Shown here one piece after another: positions 16,656 through 25,510 of a stretch of 64,000 bases of DNA. The stretch covers positions 124,001-188,000 of the forward strand of contig JAILWI010000001.1 of assembly GCA_025699005.1 (NCBI GenBank), in the 5' to 3' direction. The number at the start of each line of letters is the position of its first letter. Within the stretch, counting starts at the first letter, position 1. The notes below the pieces were generated by a model. That model did not search any database. It was given only the letters and a program-made list of their open reading frames with translations, and was not told the origin of the DNA. Source of the DNA: Chloroflexota bacterium (GTDB lineage Bacteria > Chloroflexota > Limnocylindria > QHBO01). The translations under genes were made by a program, and so were the position numbers.

Positions 16656-16661
16656 TATACT
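16656..16661 (+). promoter_or_regulatory. -10 box of the two-component operon (TATACT)
   Basis: TATACT ends 8 nt before the ATG at 16670, so the response-regulator message should have almost no leader. I see no clear -35 element. Confidence 0.5.
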
Positions 16662-16669
16662 TTGGCGCG

Positions 16670-17368
16670 ATGGCCGGAACGATCATGATCGTGGAGGACG
16701 AGCCGGCGGTCGCACGCGGAGTCCAGGTCGCGCTCGAGCGCGAGGGCTACGCCGTCAGCGTGCAGCCGTCGGGCGAGGACGCGATCGCCAACTTCGCCGA
16801 TACGGCACCCGACCTCGTGGTGCTCGATGTCCGACTGCCTGGCATCGACGGATTCGAGGTCCTTCGCCAGCTGCGCCGCGAGACCCGCGCCCCGGTCCTG
16901 TTCCTGACCGCGCGCTCGGACGAGGTCGACAAGGTGGTCGGGCTCGAGATGGGCGCCGATGACTACCTCGTCAAGCCGTTCAGCGTGCGCGAGCTCGTGA
17001 GCCGGATCAAGGCGCTGCTCCGTCGCGCCTACGGCGAGCTCGCTGACACCGAGACCGGTCGGACGTTGCGGCGCAAGAACCTCGTCATCGACCTCGAGCG
17101 TCGCCGGGTGACCCGCGACGGCGAGCGCATCGGGCTGACCACGACCGAGTTCGACCTCCTGCGTCACCTCGCCGCCAGACCGGGACGGGTCTACACCCGG
17201 AGCCAGCTCCTCGAGCTCGTGCGCGACTACGACGACGCGCTGGAGCAGGACGAGCGCACGATCAACGTCCACATCAGCCACATCCGCGACAAGATCGAGC
17301 CCGACCCCGCGCTGCCGCGCTACATCCGCACGGTGAGGGGCGTTGGCTACGCATTCGCCGAAGACTGA
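16670..17368 (+). CDS. OmpR/PhoB-family response regulator
   Basis: A 232-residue response regulator. The receiver has IVEDEP (acidic pocket), LVVLDVRLPG with the phospho-acceptor Asp, FLTARSD (Thr) and YLVKPF (Lys). The C-terminal winged helix has LTTTEFDLLRHLA and RTVRGVGYAF. Phosphorylated by the next-encoded histidine kinase, it should activate its operon targets, probably including the downstream HtrA protease. The kinase start lies inside this gene (26-nt overlap), so the two are tightly co-expressed. Confidence 0.93.
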   Translation: MAGTIMIVEDEPAVARGVQVALEREGYAVSVQPSGEDAIANFADTAPDLVVLDVRLPGIDGFEVLRQLRRETRAPVLFLTARSDEVDKVVGLEMGADDYLVKPFSVRELVSRIKALLRRAYGELADTETGRTLRRKNLVIDLERRRVTRDGERIGLTTTEFDLLRHLAARPGRVYTRSQLLELVRDYDDALEQDERTINVHISHIRDKIEPDPALPRYIRTVRGVGYAFAED

Positions 17369-18905
17369 GGGCGAGCGGGCCGAGGCGGCCGAGTCCTCGA
17401 GCCGGCTCCACCTCCCGCGCGGTTGGGCCGCGTTCTTCCAGCGCCTGAACACCCGGCTGGTGCTGGCCATCGCGTCGGTCGCGCTCGTCGGACTCATCGT
17501 CTCCGCCCTGGCCATCAACCAGATCCTGCCCGGCTACTTCAGCGAGCAGACCTCCGAGCGCCTGAACGCGGCCGCGATCTCGGCCGAGACGATCATGCTT
17601 CAGGGCGCGTCGGAGGCGAACGACGGTGTCGTCCAGGCGGCCGAGCTGCGTGCGCAGTTCATCATCGCGCCGGCGATCGAGCTCACCTCGCTCTTCATCC
17701 TCCCGGCGACCTACGCCGTCTACGATCAGGAGGGCCGCCGGGTCGCGCTCAGCACCCCGGACAACCTCGCCGAGCTCCGGGCGCGTGGGCTCCGGGCCGA
17801 TCCGGTCCGACCCGCGCGACAGCAGGTGAGGATGCCTCTGCCCAACGGCGAGGTGGCCGAGTACGTGATCGACGTCTCGCAGCCATTCACCTCGCGCGAG
17901 GCCACCCTCGACCGCATCCGCTCGGCGATCTTCGGTGCCGGACTGCTCGCCCTCGTGGCTGCGGTCATCTTCGGCGCGGTGGCGGCGCGCCGGGTGACGG
18001 CACCGATCCATCGGCTCCGGCGGGTCGCCGCCCGCGTCGCCCAGGGCGACCTCGAGGAGCGGGCGACGGCCTCGGGCGTGCTGGAGGTCGACGAGCTGTC
18101 GGCGCAGTTCAATGTCATGGCGGACCGGCTTCTCGGCTCACTCCGCATGCTCGAGGCGGATCGCGATCGGCTGCGCGAGTTCGTCGCCGATGTCAGTCAT
18201 GAGCTGCGGACGCCGATCGCGGCCCTGCGCATGTACAATGAGCTGCAGCGCGATGGCGCCGTCGACGACCCGACCCGCGCCGAGTTCCTCGAACGCTCGA
18301 CGGAGCAGATCGGCCGGCTCGAGTGGCTGAGCACGAACCTCCTCGACCTCTCGCGGATCGACGCCGGGATCTTCCCGCTCGACATGCGCGAGGGCGACCT
18401 GCGCGACCCGGTACAGGCCGTCGTCCAGGCGCTGTCCGAGGTCGCGGTCTCGCGGGGGATCGGTCTCGACAGCGCCGTCCCCGCCGATCCGGTCGAGCTG
18501 CGCTTCGACCGGGAGCGCGTGGTCCAGCTCATGACGAACCTCATCGGCAACGCGCTGAAGTTCACGGCGCGAGGCGGCGCCGTATCGGTCCGCCTGTCCG
18601 ACGAGGGCGATGCGGTCCGCGTCGAGGTCCGCGACACCGGGGCGGGGATTCCCGAGGACGAGCTGCCGCGCGTCTTCGAGCGCTTCTACCGCGGGACGAA
18701 CACGGGGGACGCGCGCGCGTCCGGCAGCGGGCTGGGCCTGGCGATCGTGCGGTCGATCGTCGAGATGCACGGCGGCGAGATCGACCTCGAGAGCGTCGTG
18801 GGCCAGGGAACCGAGTTCACGATCACGCTTCCGCGCGAGGCCGGGAAGGTCAACGAAACTTCACGTGAGGCGCAGCCTGTGCGCAACCAGGAGTCCCCAT
18901 CCTGA
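17343..18905 (+). CDS. Sensor histidine kinase (HAMP, HisKA, HATPase)
   Basis: A 520-residue membrane sensor: TM1 near residues 39-60, an extracytoplasmic region of about 140 residues, TM2 near 200-222, HAMP domain, H-box FVADVSHELRTPIAALRM, N-box NLIGNALKF, G1 DTGAGI and G2 GSGLGLAIV. It starts at TTG 17343, preceded by GAGGGG, within the regulator gene. Together with the regulator and the HtrA protease downstream it looks like an envelope-stress module similar in layout to CssRS-HtrA or MprAB-PepD. The sensor region itself is not a recognised domain, so the stimulus is unknown. Confidence 0.92.
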   Translation: MATHSPKTEGERAEAAESSSRLHLPRGWAAFFQRLNTRLVLAIASVALVGLIVSALAINQILPGYFSEQTSERLNAAAISAETIMLQGASEANDGVVQAAELRAQFIIAPAIELTSLFILPATYAVYDQEGRRVALSTPDNLAELRARGLRADPVRPARQQVRMPLPNGEVAEYVIDVSQPFTSREATLDRIRSAIFGAGLLALVAAVIFGAVAARRVTAPIHRLRRVAARVAQGDLEERATASGVLEVDELSAQFNVMADRLLGSLRMLEADRDRLREFVADVSHELRTPIAALRMYNELQRDGAVDDPTRAEFLERSTEQIGRLEWLSTNLLDLSRIDAGIFPLDMREGDLRDPVQAVVQALSEVAVSRGIGLDSAVPADPVELRFDRERVVQLMTNLIGNALKFTARGGAVSVRLSDEGDAVRVEVRDTGAGIPEDELPRVFERFYRGTNTGDARASGSGLGLAIVRSIVEMHGGEIDLESVVGQGTEFTITLPREAGKVNETSREAQPVRNQESPS

Positions 18906-18945
18906 CGATGCCCGCCCGGCGTGGCACCCTTACAGGCAGGACATC

Positions 18946-20238
18946 ATGACCACGAACCCGAACGACCCCAACCGTTCCACCGACCGCGACCCGACCGAGC
19001 GTGTCGAGGTGCAGCGCTACGGTCCGCAGCCGCAGCGCGATTCGTGGTCCGACGTGCATCGAGCGAGCCCGGCATGGTCCACGCGCCCCGCCCATCGGTC
19101 CGAGGCGCCGCCGCCGCGGCGCGGGCTGGGCGCACTGCCGATCATCGCCATTGCGGTCGTGGCCGGCGTCGTGTCCGGCGCCCTCTCGGCCGTCGCGGTC
19201 TCGAACACGATCCGCGAGCCGGCGGGAACCGCCGGAGAGGTGGCGTCGTCGCCGGACGCGAACGTCGTGAACAACGTCCCGATCGACGAGTCGAGCGCCG
19301 TCATCGACGCGGTGAACAAGGTGTCGCCGGCCGTCGTCACGATCCAGGCCACCGGCGGCGGGTTGCTCGGGACGGGGCAGGGCACCGGCTCCGGCTTCAT
19401 CTACGACGCCGACGGCTGGATCCTCACCAACCGGCACGTGGTGGAGGACGCGACCTCCCTCACCATCATCCTCAACGACGGCCGCCAGTTCAGCGGCGAG
19501 ACCTATGGCGTCGACACCCTCACCGACCTCGCCATCGTGAAGATCGAGGCGGGCGACCTGCCGGTGGCGCCGCTCGGCAGCTCGGCGCATCTCGAGCCGG
19601 GCCAGGTGGCGATCGCCATCGGCAACCCGTTCGGCTACGAGAACACCGTCACCACCGGGGTCGTGTCCGGACTCGGCCGCAACATCACGGCGTCGGATGC
19701 TCAGCAGACGAGCGCGGAGACGCTGCGCAACCTCATTCAGACCGATGCCGCCATCAACCCGGGCAACTCGGGCGGGCCGCTCGTCAACAGCGCGGGCCAG
19801 GTCATCGGCGTGAACACCGCGGTGAACCAGAACGCCCAGGGCGTCGGCTTCGCCATCCCGATCGACGTCGCCAAGCCGATCCTCGAGCAAGCCCTCGCCG
19901 GCGAGGAGCTGGTGCGACCGTGGATCGGCGTGTACTACAGCCCGGTCTCGCCGGCCCTCGCGGCCGAGCAGGATCTGCCAGTCGAGTACGGCGCCCTCAT
20001 CGGCTCGAGCGCCGGCAGCGGCCAGGCGATCTTCCCGGGCAGCCCGGCCGAGGAGGCGGGTCTGCGCGCCGGCGACATCATCGTGGCCGTCAACGGGACG
20101 CAGGTCACCGCCGATGCCGACCTTTCGACGCTCATCCTCCCGCATGCGCCGGGTGACACGATCACGCTGCGCGTCCTTCGCGACAACACGGTGAGCGAGA
20201 TCGACGTGACGCTCGGAGAGCTGCCCGCCGGGAGCTGA
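18946..20238 (+). CDS. HtrA/DegP-type serine protease with PDZ domain
   Basis: A 430-residue membrane-anchored trypsin-like protease: a cytoplasmic Pro/Arg-rich tail of about 60 residues, one TM (residues about 65-90), then the protease with catalytic His in TNRHVVEDA, Asp in LTDLAIVKI and Ser in NPGNSGGPLV, followed by a PDZ domain (GSPAEEAGLRAGDIIVAVNG). It degrades or refolds damaged exported proteins. ATG 18946 is preceded by TACAGG ending 9 nt away, so it may have its own leaderless promoter in addition to read-through from the two-component genes 40 nt upstream. It ends 8 nt from the convergent folB. Confidence 0.93.
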   Translation: MTTNPNDPNRSTDRDPTERVEVQRYGPQPQRDSWSDVHRASPAWSTRPAHRSEAPPPRRGLGALPIIAIAVVAGVVSGALSAVAVSNTIREPAGTAGEVASSPDANVVNNVPIDESSAVIDAVNKVSPAVVTIQATGGGLLGTGQGTGSGFIYDADGWILTNRHVVEDATSLTIILNDGRQFSGETYGVDTLTDLAIVKIEAGDLPVAPLGSSAHLEPGQVAIAIGNPFGYENTVTTGVVSGLGRNITASDAQQTSAETLRNLIQTDAAINPGNSGGPLVNSAGQVIGVNTAVNQNAQGVGFAIPIDVAKPILEQALAGEELVRPWIGVYYSPVSPALAAEQDLPVEYGALIGSSAGSGQAIFPGSPAEEAGLRAGDIIVAVNGTQVTADADLSTLILPHAPGDTITLRVLRDNTVSEIDVTLGELPAGS

Positions 20239-20246
20239 GCCGAGAC

Positions 20247-20636
20247 CTACCCGCCGTCGGGCCGGTGGCGCACGACCGCCGCCTCGACCGTCTCGAAGGC
20301 GCCGTCCAGCGGCGCCTTCGGCTTGCGGACACGGACCTCGACGGATCCGACCTGCGCCGCATCGGTCGCTGCGAGCACCGCGCGCGCGATCGCGCCGGCC
20401 AGCGCCTCGATGAGGTCGAACGACGGCCCGGTGACGATCGCCGACACGAGCTCGTGGAGCGCGCCGTAGTCGACCGTCGCGGCGAGGTCGTCCCGGTCGA
20501 CGGCCTCAGCGAGGTCGGCATGCACGACGACGTCCACCTCGAAGGGCTGCGGGACGCGCTTCTCTTCCGCGTGGACGCCGTGACGCGCCTCGAAGCGCAT
20601 GCCGATGAGGCTGATGCGGTCGGGATGGCTGCTCAT
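20247..20636 (-). CDS. folB: Dihydroneopterin aldolase
   Basis: A 129-residue FolB: DRISLIGMRFEARHGVHAEEKRVPQPF contains the conserved GxHG-type turn and glutamate, and VDYGALHELV and RVRKPKAPLDG follow in the order seen in the family. It converts dihydroneopterin to the hydroxymethyl-pterin in folate synthesis. It is the last gene of a minus-strand unit, sharing ATGA with the folP stop. FolE and FolK are not in the window. Confidence 0.92.
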   Translation of the reverse strand: MSSHPDRISLIGMRFEARHGVHAEEKRVPQPFEVDVVVHADLAEAVDRDDLAATVDYGALHELVSAIVTGPSFDLIEALAGAIARAVLAATDAAQVGSVEVRVRKPKAPLDGAFETVEAAVVRHRPDGG

Positions 20637-21484
20637 CGGCGAATGATGGCGTCCGCCACCGTGCGCGTTCGTGCCATGTGGGCGACGTCGTGCACCCGCA
20701 CGATGTCGGCACCGGCCGCGATGGCCAGCGCCACCGTGGCGGCCGTGCCCTCCAGGCGGTCACCGGCCGGCGCGCCGCCGAGCAGCTCGCCGAGAAACCG
20801 CTTGCGGCTCGATCCGACGAGGACCGGCAGGTCACCGAGCCGGACGCGCATCTCGGCCAGCCGATGGAGGACCTCGAGGTTCTCCTCGGTCCCCTTCCCG
20901 AAGCCGATGCCCGGGTCGACGATGATCCGATCCCGTGCGACGCCGTGCCCGACGGCGGCCTCCACCGACTCCGCGAGCCAGGCGACGACGGTCTCGAACA
21001 CGCCGTCGGGATAGACCGCCTCCTCCTTGTTGTGCATGACGACGAGATGCGCGCCGTGCGCGGCCGCGGCCTCCGCCGTTCCCGGGTCGCGCCGCGCGGC
21101 CCACACGTCGTTGACGATGGTGGCCCCGGCCTCGAGCGCGGCGGCCGCCACGGACCCCTTGCTCGTGTCGATGCTCACGTGGACGCGGTCGCCGAGCGAC
21201 GCCGCCAGGGCCCGCACGACCGGGACGGCCAGCGCCGCCTCGGTCTCGGCATCGACCGGTGGATGGTCGCCGTACGCCTGCCGCGGCCGCGTCGACTCGG
21301 CGCCGACGTCCAGGATGTCGGCTCCCTCCGCCACCATCGCGCGGCCCTGCGCAAGGGCGGCATCGACGACCCGCTCGATGTCGCGGTCCGGGGAGACGAG
21401 GCCGTCGCCGGAGAACGAGTCGGGCGTGACGTTGATGATTCCCATGACGTACGTCTTCGCGCCCCAGCGCAGTGGCGGTGCCAT
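20633..21484 (-). CDS. folP: Dihydropteroate synthase
   Basis: A 283-residue TIM-barrel enzyme. Conserved stretches are VMGIINVTPDSFSGDG (pyrophosphate loop), DVGAESTRP, VSIDTSKG, IVNDVW, and near the end a GSSRKRFLG pterin/pABA site. It condenses pABA with the pterin pyrophosphate and is the classic sulfonamide target. ATG 21484 overlaps the folC stop by one base, giving TGATG coupling. Longer in-frame versions only read into folC antisense-like sequence and are rejected. Confidence 0.94.
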   Translation of the reverse strand: MAPPLRWGAKTYVMGIINVTPDSFSGDGLVSPDRDIERVVDAALAQGRAMVAEGADILDVGAESTRPRQAYGDHPPVDAETEAALAVPVVRALAASLGDRVHVSIDTSKGSVAAAALEAGATIVNDVWAARRDPGTAEAAAAHGAHLVVMHNKEEAVYPDGVFETVVAWLAESVEAAVGHGVARDRIIVDPGIGFGKGTEENLEVLHRLAEMRVRLGDLPVLVGSSRKRFLGELLGGAPAGDRLEGTAATVALAIAAGADIVRVHDVAHMARTRTVADAIIRR

Positions 21485-22806
21485 CACCTGTCCTCCGTGT
21501 CCGGGGCGATCATGCTCCGGACGGCGCCGACGAGATAGAGCGAGCCCGCCACGACGACCGGATCGCCGTCGATCCGCCCAACCGCCGATCGCGGGTCCGG
21601 GTCGGTGATTGCCCGACGGCCACCAACGCGGCGCCACGTTCGCGCCAGCTCGTCAGGCTCGTGGGCCTGCGGATCGTCCACGCGGGTGAAGATGAATTGC
21701 GGGTCGAGCGGCGCCAGGGCGCGCAGGACATCGGCGACGCGCTTGCCGCGCATGGCGCCGAACACGATGACGGGGCGCCGAAGGCCGAGGTCCCGAAGCG
21801 CCACCGCCAGGGCTTGCGCGCCCGCCGGGTTGTGTGCCCCGTCGAGGAGCACGCGCCGAACGCCGAGTGCATCACCGTCCAGCAGCTCGAGCCGTCCCGG
21901 CCACCTCGTGGCGGCCAGCCCGTCGCGGATCTCCCGCTCGCCCACGCCGATGCCGTGGCGTTCGACGAGCGCATCGAGCAGCGCCAGTACGATCGCCGCG
22001 TTCGTTGCCTGGTGCTCGCCGAGCAGGCCGATCCCCAGGTCGTGGAGGTCGCCGGTGGGTGTCCGCGCTTCGACGACGATTCCATCCCAGCTCATGTCCC
22101 GAAGGGTCACCCGATACCCTCCGGGACCGCCGGTACGCCGCAGCGGAACGTCGAGCATCGCGCAGCGGTCGAGGATCGGGCGCACGCCGCGGCCGGTGGC
22201 GCCGGTGACGGCGAGGTTCCCCGCCTTGATGATTGCCGCCTTCTCCCTCCCGATCGCCGTCAGCGTCGAGCCCAGGTACGCCTCGTGGTCGCGCTGGACG
22301 TTGGTGATCGCGGCGACCCCGAGGTCGAGCACGTTCGTGGCGTCGAGCCGTCCACCCATGCCGACCTCGATGATCGCCAGATCGACCTGCCGCCGTGCCA
22401 GCTCGGTGATCGCCGCGGCGGTGAGCGCCTCGAACTCGGTCGGCGGGCCGACATCGGCGGCGACGCGGTCGATCGCCGGGAGGACTCGCTCCACCGCGGC
22501 GGCGAACTCCGCCGCACCGAGCGGCACTCCGTCCAGCGCGATGCGCTCGCGATAGCTGACGAGGTGCGGCTTCGGCATGGTGCCGACGCGATACCCGGCC
22601 TCGACGAGGACGGACCGGGCCATGGCCACGACGGAGCCCTTGCCGTTCGTGCCGCCCACGAGGGCGCCGCGCAGCCCGCGGTCCGGCCGGTCGAGCTCTC
22701 GCATGAGGCGCTCGACGCGCTCGAGGCCCAGGCTGATGCCGAAGCGGCCGCGCTCGGTCAGTGCGGCGACGGCGTCGGCGTAGGCGAGGGATCGGGCGCC
22801 GGTCAT
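21484..22806 (-). CDS. folC: Dihydrofolate/folylpolyglutamate synthase
   Basis: A 440-residue Mur-ligase-fold enzyme: ALVGGTNGKGSVVAM is the P-loop, followed by SYRERI, TEFEALTAAA, EVGMGGRLDATNV, ITNVQRDH and later LLDGAHNPAG, the family's C-terminal signature. It adds glutamate to dihydropteroate and then to folates with ATP. It sits 7 nt after the Cys-rich gene, so all four genes down to folB look like one transcription unit. Confidence 0.94.
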   Translation of the reverse strand: MTGARSLAYADAVAALTERGRFGISLGLERVERLMRELDRPDRGLRGALVGGTNGKGSVVAMARSVLVEAGYRVGTMPKPHLVSYRERIALDGVPLGAAEFAAAVERVLPAIDRVAADVGPPTEFEALTAAAITELARRQVDLAIIEVGMGGRLDATNVLDLGVAAITNVQRDHEAYLGSTLTAIGREKAAIIKAGNLAVTGATGRGVRPILDRCAMLDVPLRRTGGPGGYRVTLRDMSWDGIVVEARTPTGDLHDLGIGLLGEHQATNAAIVLALLDALVERHGIGVGEREIRDGLAATRWPGRLELLDGDALGVRRVLLDGAHNPAGAQALAVALRDLGLRRPVIVFGAMRGKRVADVLRALAPLDPQFIFTRVDDPQAHEPDELARTWRRVGGRRAITDPDPRSAVGRIDGDPVVVAGSLYLVGAVRSMIAPDTEDR

Positions 22807-22813
22807 CGGCGCG

Positions 22814-23371
22814 TCAGTCCGCGGCGTCCTCGTAGAAGACGCAGTCGTTGAACTGACCGGTGAGGCACAGGTCGTTCACGTAGCCGGAGTCGAGATGCAC
22901 GCCGCCGCGCAGCTCGCATCGGCTCACCGTGCCCTCCTGCTTGGCCAGCGTGCGCATGAGCTGGGGTGCCTGGATCGGCACGCGGCCCTTCGCACCCTGG
23001 GTCAGATAGAAGTGCGGGCAATGGTGGCGCCGCGGCTTCGAGTAGCCGAGCGGGACTCCACGCCGTCCGACATGCACGGCCATCGGCTCCGCCGATCCGG
23101 CGAAGCGCTTCTCCGCGATCACGCAGCGGCCGGGCTCGCACTCCTTGTCCTCGTGGCAGCAGGCGCGGGCGGGTCCGATGCCCTCCACCGCCCACAGCTC
23201 CCAGCACGGGCGGCGCAGGATGAAGGCGGGGCATCGGTAGCGGATGGTGAGGTCGCAGTTCTCGACCTCCCAGCACATCGTCCGGCGGTCGTCCCCCCGA
23301 CGGTCGGGGGCGAACGGGTCGTTCGCCTCGCGACGGTCGCCGCCGGATCGGCGTTCGGTCTTGATGATCAT
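22814..23371 (-). CDS. Cysteine-rich protein with CWE-type motifs, function unknown
   Basis: A 185-residue cytosolic protein with twelve or more cysteines. The N-terminus is charged and Arg/Asp-rich (GGDRREAND, DRRGDDRR). It then has paired CW motifs typical of small metal-binding two-CW domains (MCWEVENCD, CPAFILRRPCWELW), then ACCHEDKECEPGRC, HHCPHFY, SRCEL and LCL. I do not recognise a named family. Cys spacing suggests zinc or an Fe-S cluster. It lies between thioredoxin and the fol genes, with its own TACACT -10 candidate (23405-23400) and an AGGAGG-type SD. A redox or metal-sensing role is a guess from context. Confidence 0.6.
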   Translation of the reverse strand: MIIKTERRSGGDRREANDPFAPDRRGDDRRTMCWEVENCDLTIRYRCPAFILRRPCWELWAVEGIGPARACCHEDKECEPGRCVIAEKRFAGSAEPMAVHVGRRGVPLGYSKPRRHHCPHFYLTQGAKGRVPIQAPQLMRTLAKQEGTVSRCELRGGVHLDSGYVNDLCLTGQFNDCVFYEDAAD

Positions 23372-23375
23372 CGGT

Positions 23376-23445
23376 GCTCGGGCAGCCCTCCTGGTCGGGA
23401 GTGTAGCGGCTGCCCGAGCGGGCGTGCGCCCGTGACCTCAGGTCA
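23376..23445. repeat. Nested palindromes between trxA and the Cys-rich gene
   Basis: A perfect 12-bp inverted repeat, GCTCGGGCAGCC (23376-23387) and GGCTGCCCGAGC (23408-23419), flanks a 20-bp centre that contains the TACACT -10 candidate for the Cys-rich gene. Next to it are GGGCG-TG-CGCCC (23420-23431) and TGACCT-C-AGGTCA (23433-23445), the latter covering the trxA stop codon. No T-run follows, so a plain intrinsic terminator is not obvious. The large repeat could be an operator around the promoter or a hairpin that ends the trxA message. Confidence 0.5.
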
Positions 23446-23770
23446 GGAACTGGCTGAGGCGCTCCTCCATGACCTCCTGCGGCATGTAGCCGACGAGGCG
23501 CGCGGCCTCGCGGCCGTTCTGGAAGACGATGAGGGTGGGGATGCTGAAGATGCTGTACCGCATCGCCAGCTGCTGGTTCTCGTCGGTGTTGACCTTCGCA
23601 ACGGACATCTTCTCGCCGTGCTTGTCGCCGATGCTCTCGACGACCGGTGAGACGAGCCGGCAGGGGCCGCACCACGGCGCCCAGAAGTCGACGAGGACGG
23701 GCTTGTCTGCGTTGAGGACCTCCGATTCGAAGGTCGATTCGTCGACCGCGATCGGGGCTGTGGTTGCCAT
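23438..23770 (-). CDS. trxA: Thioredoxin
   Basis: A 110-residue thioredoxin with active site WAPWCGPC, buried Asp in LVDFWAPW, the cis-proline stretch YSIFSIPTLI and the C-terminal GYMPQEVM in place of the usual GAxxK. It reduces protein disulfides in the cytosol. It has its own promoter candidate (TACGAT at 23819-23814 on the minus strand) and a GGGAGG ribosome site, with a leader of about 35 nt. Confidence 0.95.
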   Translation of the reverse strand: MATTAPIAVDESTFESEVLNADKPVLVDFWAPWCGPCRLVSPVVESIGDKHGEKMSVAKVNTDENQQLAMRYSIFSIPTLIVFQNGREAARLVGYMPQEVMEERLSQFLT

Positions 23771-23856
23771 GGTTGAGCGAAATGCCTCCCAAGCGTGGAA
23801 ACGGGATCGCGGTCATCGTAGCACCGGCCATGCCGGGTGGGGCGAGGCGGCGTCGC

Positions 23857-25503
23857 TTACGGCGCGGGGGTCGGCTCGGGGGTCGGGGTGGGCGGCAGGG
23901 TCGGCACGGGCGTCGGCTCGGGCGTCGGCTCGGGGGTCGGCTCGGGCGTCGGCGACGGTGTCGGCGACGGCGTCGGGCCGCTGCTGATGACGAGCGCAAC
24001 CTGGCTTCCGGCGGGGACCGTGTTGCCGGCCGGCGGGTCGCTGCGAATGACCGAGCCGTCGGGAATCGACGGGTCGGGCTCGAAGGTGACGGTGCCGATG
24101 CGCAGGTCGAAGTCGCGCAGGGTGGCCTCGGCCTCGGACCGCGTCTGGCCCTGGAGGCTTGGCACCCGGACCTCCTCCTCGCCCGTCGAAACGAAGACCG
24201 TTAGCGTCTCGCCCTCCCGGATCTCCGCGCCGCTCGCCGGCTCGCAGCGGATGACGTTGCCCTCGTCCACGTCCGACGATGCCTCCTCCCGCTCGTCGAC
24301 CACCACGTCGAGGTCGCGGAGCTGCGTGCGGAGCGTGGCGAGCCGGATGTTCTCGCAGTCCGGAACCGTCACCACGGCGGCGCTCGGCGAGGGCGTCGCC
24401 GACGGATCTCCCGACCCGACGAGCAGCTGTGCAGCGAGGAAGCCGATGGCGCCGAGGAGCAGAACGGCGAGCACGGCGAAAATCCAGATCCACCACGGCT
24501 GACCATCGTCCTCGCGCTCGTAGACGTCGACCCGACGTGGCGGAGGGGCCATCGCCACACGATCGGCGGGGCGGGTCACCCGCGGCGGGACGTAGACCGT
24601 CGGCTCGCCGGCCGGTGGCGTCCTGGCCGGCGGCACGGCGGCGGCGCCGGCCGCCATCGACCCGGCCGCATCGGGGTCGCGACGCCAGACGCGGAGCGCC
24701 TCGGCGAACGCCCCGGCGTCGGGGTAGCGGTCGGCCTGGTCGCGCGCCAGGGCGCGCATGAGGATCCCCTCGAGGCCCGGCGGCATGGCGTGGCCGAGCG
24801 AGCTGGGTGCGGGCGCGTCCTCGTTCAGTCGCTTGAGCGCGACGGCCGCGGCGGAGTCGCCCTCGAACGGCCGCCGCCCGGTGAGCATCTCGTACAGGAC
24901 GATGGCCAACGCGTACACGTCCGACGCGCCGGTCACCTCGTCGCCGCGAGCCTGCTCGGGGCTGAAGTAGTGGACCGAGCCGAGCGTGGTGCCGGTCACC
25001 GTCATCGAGGCCTCGGCCACGGCGCGCGCGATCCCGAAGTCGGTGACCTTCACGTCCCCGCCATCGGTGATGAGGATGTTGCCGGGCTTCACGTCCCGGT
25101 GGACGATGCCCTTGCGGTGCGCCACCTCGAGCGCGCCGGCCACTCCGATGGCGACGCGGACCGCGTCATCCGTGGAGAGGGTTCCCCGGTCGCGGAGGAC
25201 GGTCGACAGGTCCCGGCCCTCGATGAGCTCCATGACGATGTACTGCTCGCCATCGGCGCCGTCGGTGCCGTAGTCGTAGACGGAGACGATGTTCGGGTGC
25301 GACAGGCTGCCCGCGGACCGAGCCTCCTGCTTGAAGCGGGCGGCGAACCCGGGGTCCGAGCCGAACTGCGGGCGGAGGAGCTTCACGGCGACCTCGCGGT
25401 CGAGCTGCTCGTCGACGGCGCGCCAGATCGTGGCCATTCCGCCCTCGCCGAGCGGGGCGATGAGCCGGTAGCGACCGCTGATGAGCCTGCCGATCATCTC
25501 CAC
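23857..25503 (-). CDS. PASTA-domain serine/threonine protein kinase (PknB type)
   Basis: A 548-residue receptor kinase. The N-terminal kinase has the GEGGMATIW glycine loop, VAVKLL, catalytic IVHRDVKPGNIL, DFGIAR and YFSPEQARG. A proline-rich juxtamembrane stretch leads to one TM (about residues 350-375), then two PASTA repeats (DCENIRLATLRTQLRDLD..., VPSLQGQTRSEAEATLRDFD...) that bind muropeptides, and a C-terminal tail of Thr-Pro-Glu-Pro repeats. It senses peptidoglycan state and phosphorylates growth and division proteins. The tail after the PASTA repeats is uncommon and may thread into the wall. GTG 25503 or ATG 25497 starts it, 7 nt after galU, an operon pairing of sugar activation and wall sensing. 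Confidence 0.93.
   Translation of the reverse strand: MEMIGRLISGRYRLIAPLGEGGMATIWRAVDEQLDREVAVKLLRPQFGSDPGFAARFKQEARSAGSLSHPNIVSVYDYGTDGADGEQYIVMELIEGRDLSTVLRDRGTLSTDDAVRVAIGVAGALEVAHRKGIVHRDVKPGNILITDGGDVKVTDFGIARAVAEASMTVTGTTLGSVHYFSPEQARGDEVTGASDVYALAIVLYEMLTGRRPFEGDSAAAVALKRLNEDAPAPSSLGHAMPPGLEGILMRALARDQADRYPDAGAFAEALRVWRRDPDAAGSMAAGAAAVPPARTPPAGEPTVYVPPRVTRPADRVAMAPPPRRVDVYEREDDGQPWWIWIFAVLAVLLLGAIGFLAAQLLVGSGDPSATPSPSAAVVTVPDCENIRLATLRTQLRDLDVVVDEREEASSDVDEGNVIRCEPASGAEIREGETLTVFVSTGEEEVRVPSLQGQTRSEAEATLRDFDLRIGTVTFEPDPSIPDGSVIRSDPPAGNTVPAGSQVALVISSGPTPSPTPSPTPEPTPEPTPEPTPVPTLPPTPTPEPTPAP
23870..23976. repeat. Imperfect 12-bp tandem repeats coding for the Thr-Pro-Glu-Pro tail
   Basis: Units close to GTCGGCTCGGGC repeat about eight times and encode (minus strand) the Pro/Thr/Glu C-terminus of the PASTA kinase. 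The array stays in frame and is likely to vary in length between relatives. Confidence 0.75.
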
Positions 25504-25510
25504 GTCGGCG

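Noticed and set aside
23870-23976. CRISPR-like or minisatellite array
   Set aside because: The 12-bp units are continuous with no spacers and encode the Thr-Pro-Glu-Pro tail of the PASTA kinase in frame. Similar coding repeats occur at 43825-43920 and in L25.
21484-23999. Open frames on the plus strand opposite folC, trxA and pknB
   Set aside because: They mirror coding sequence on the minus strand, have skewed composition, and lack start signals or domains.
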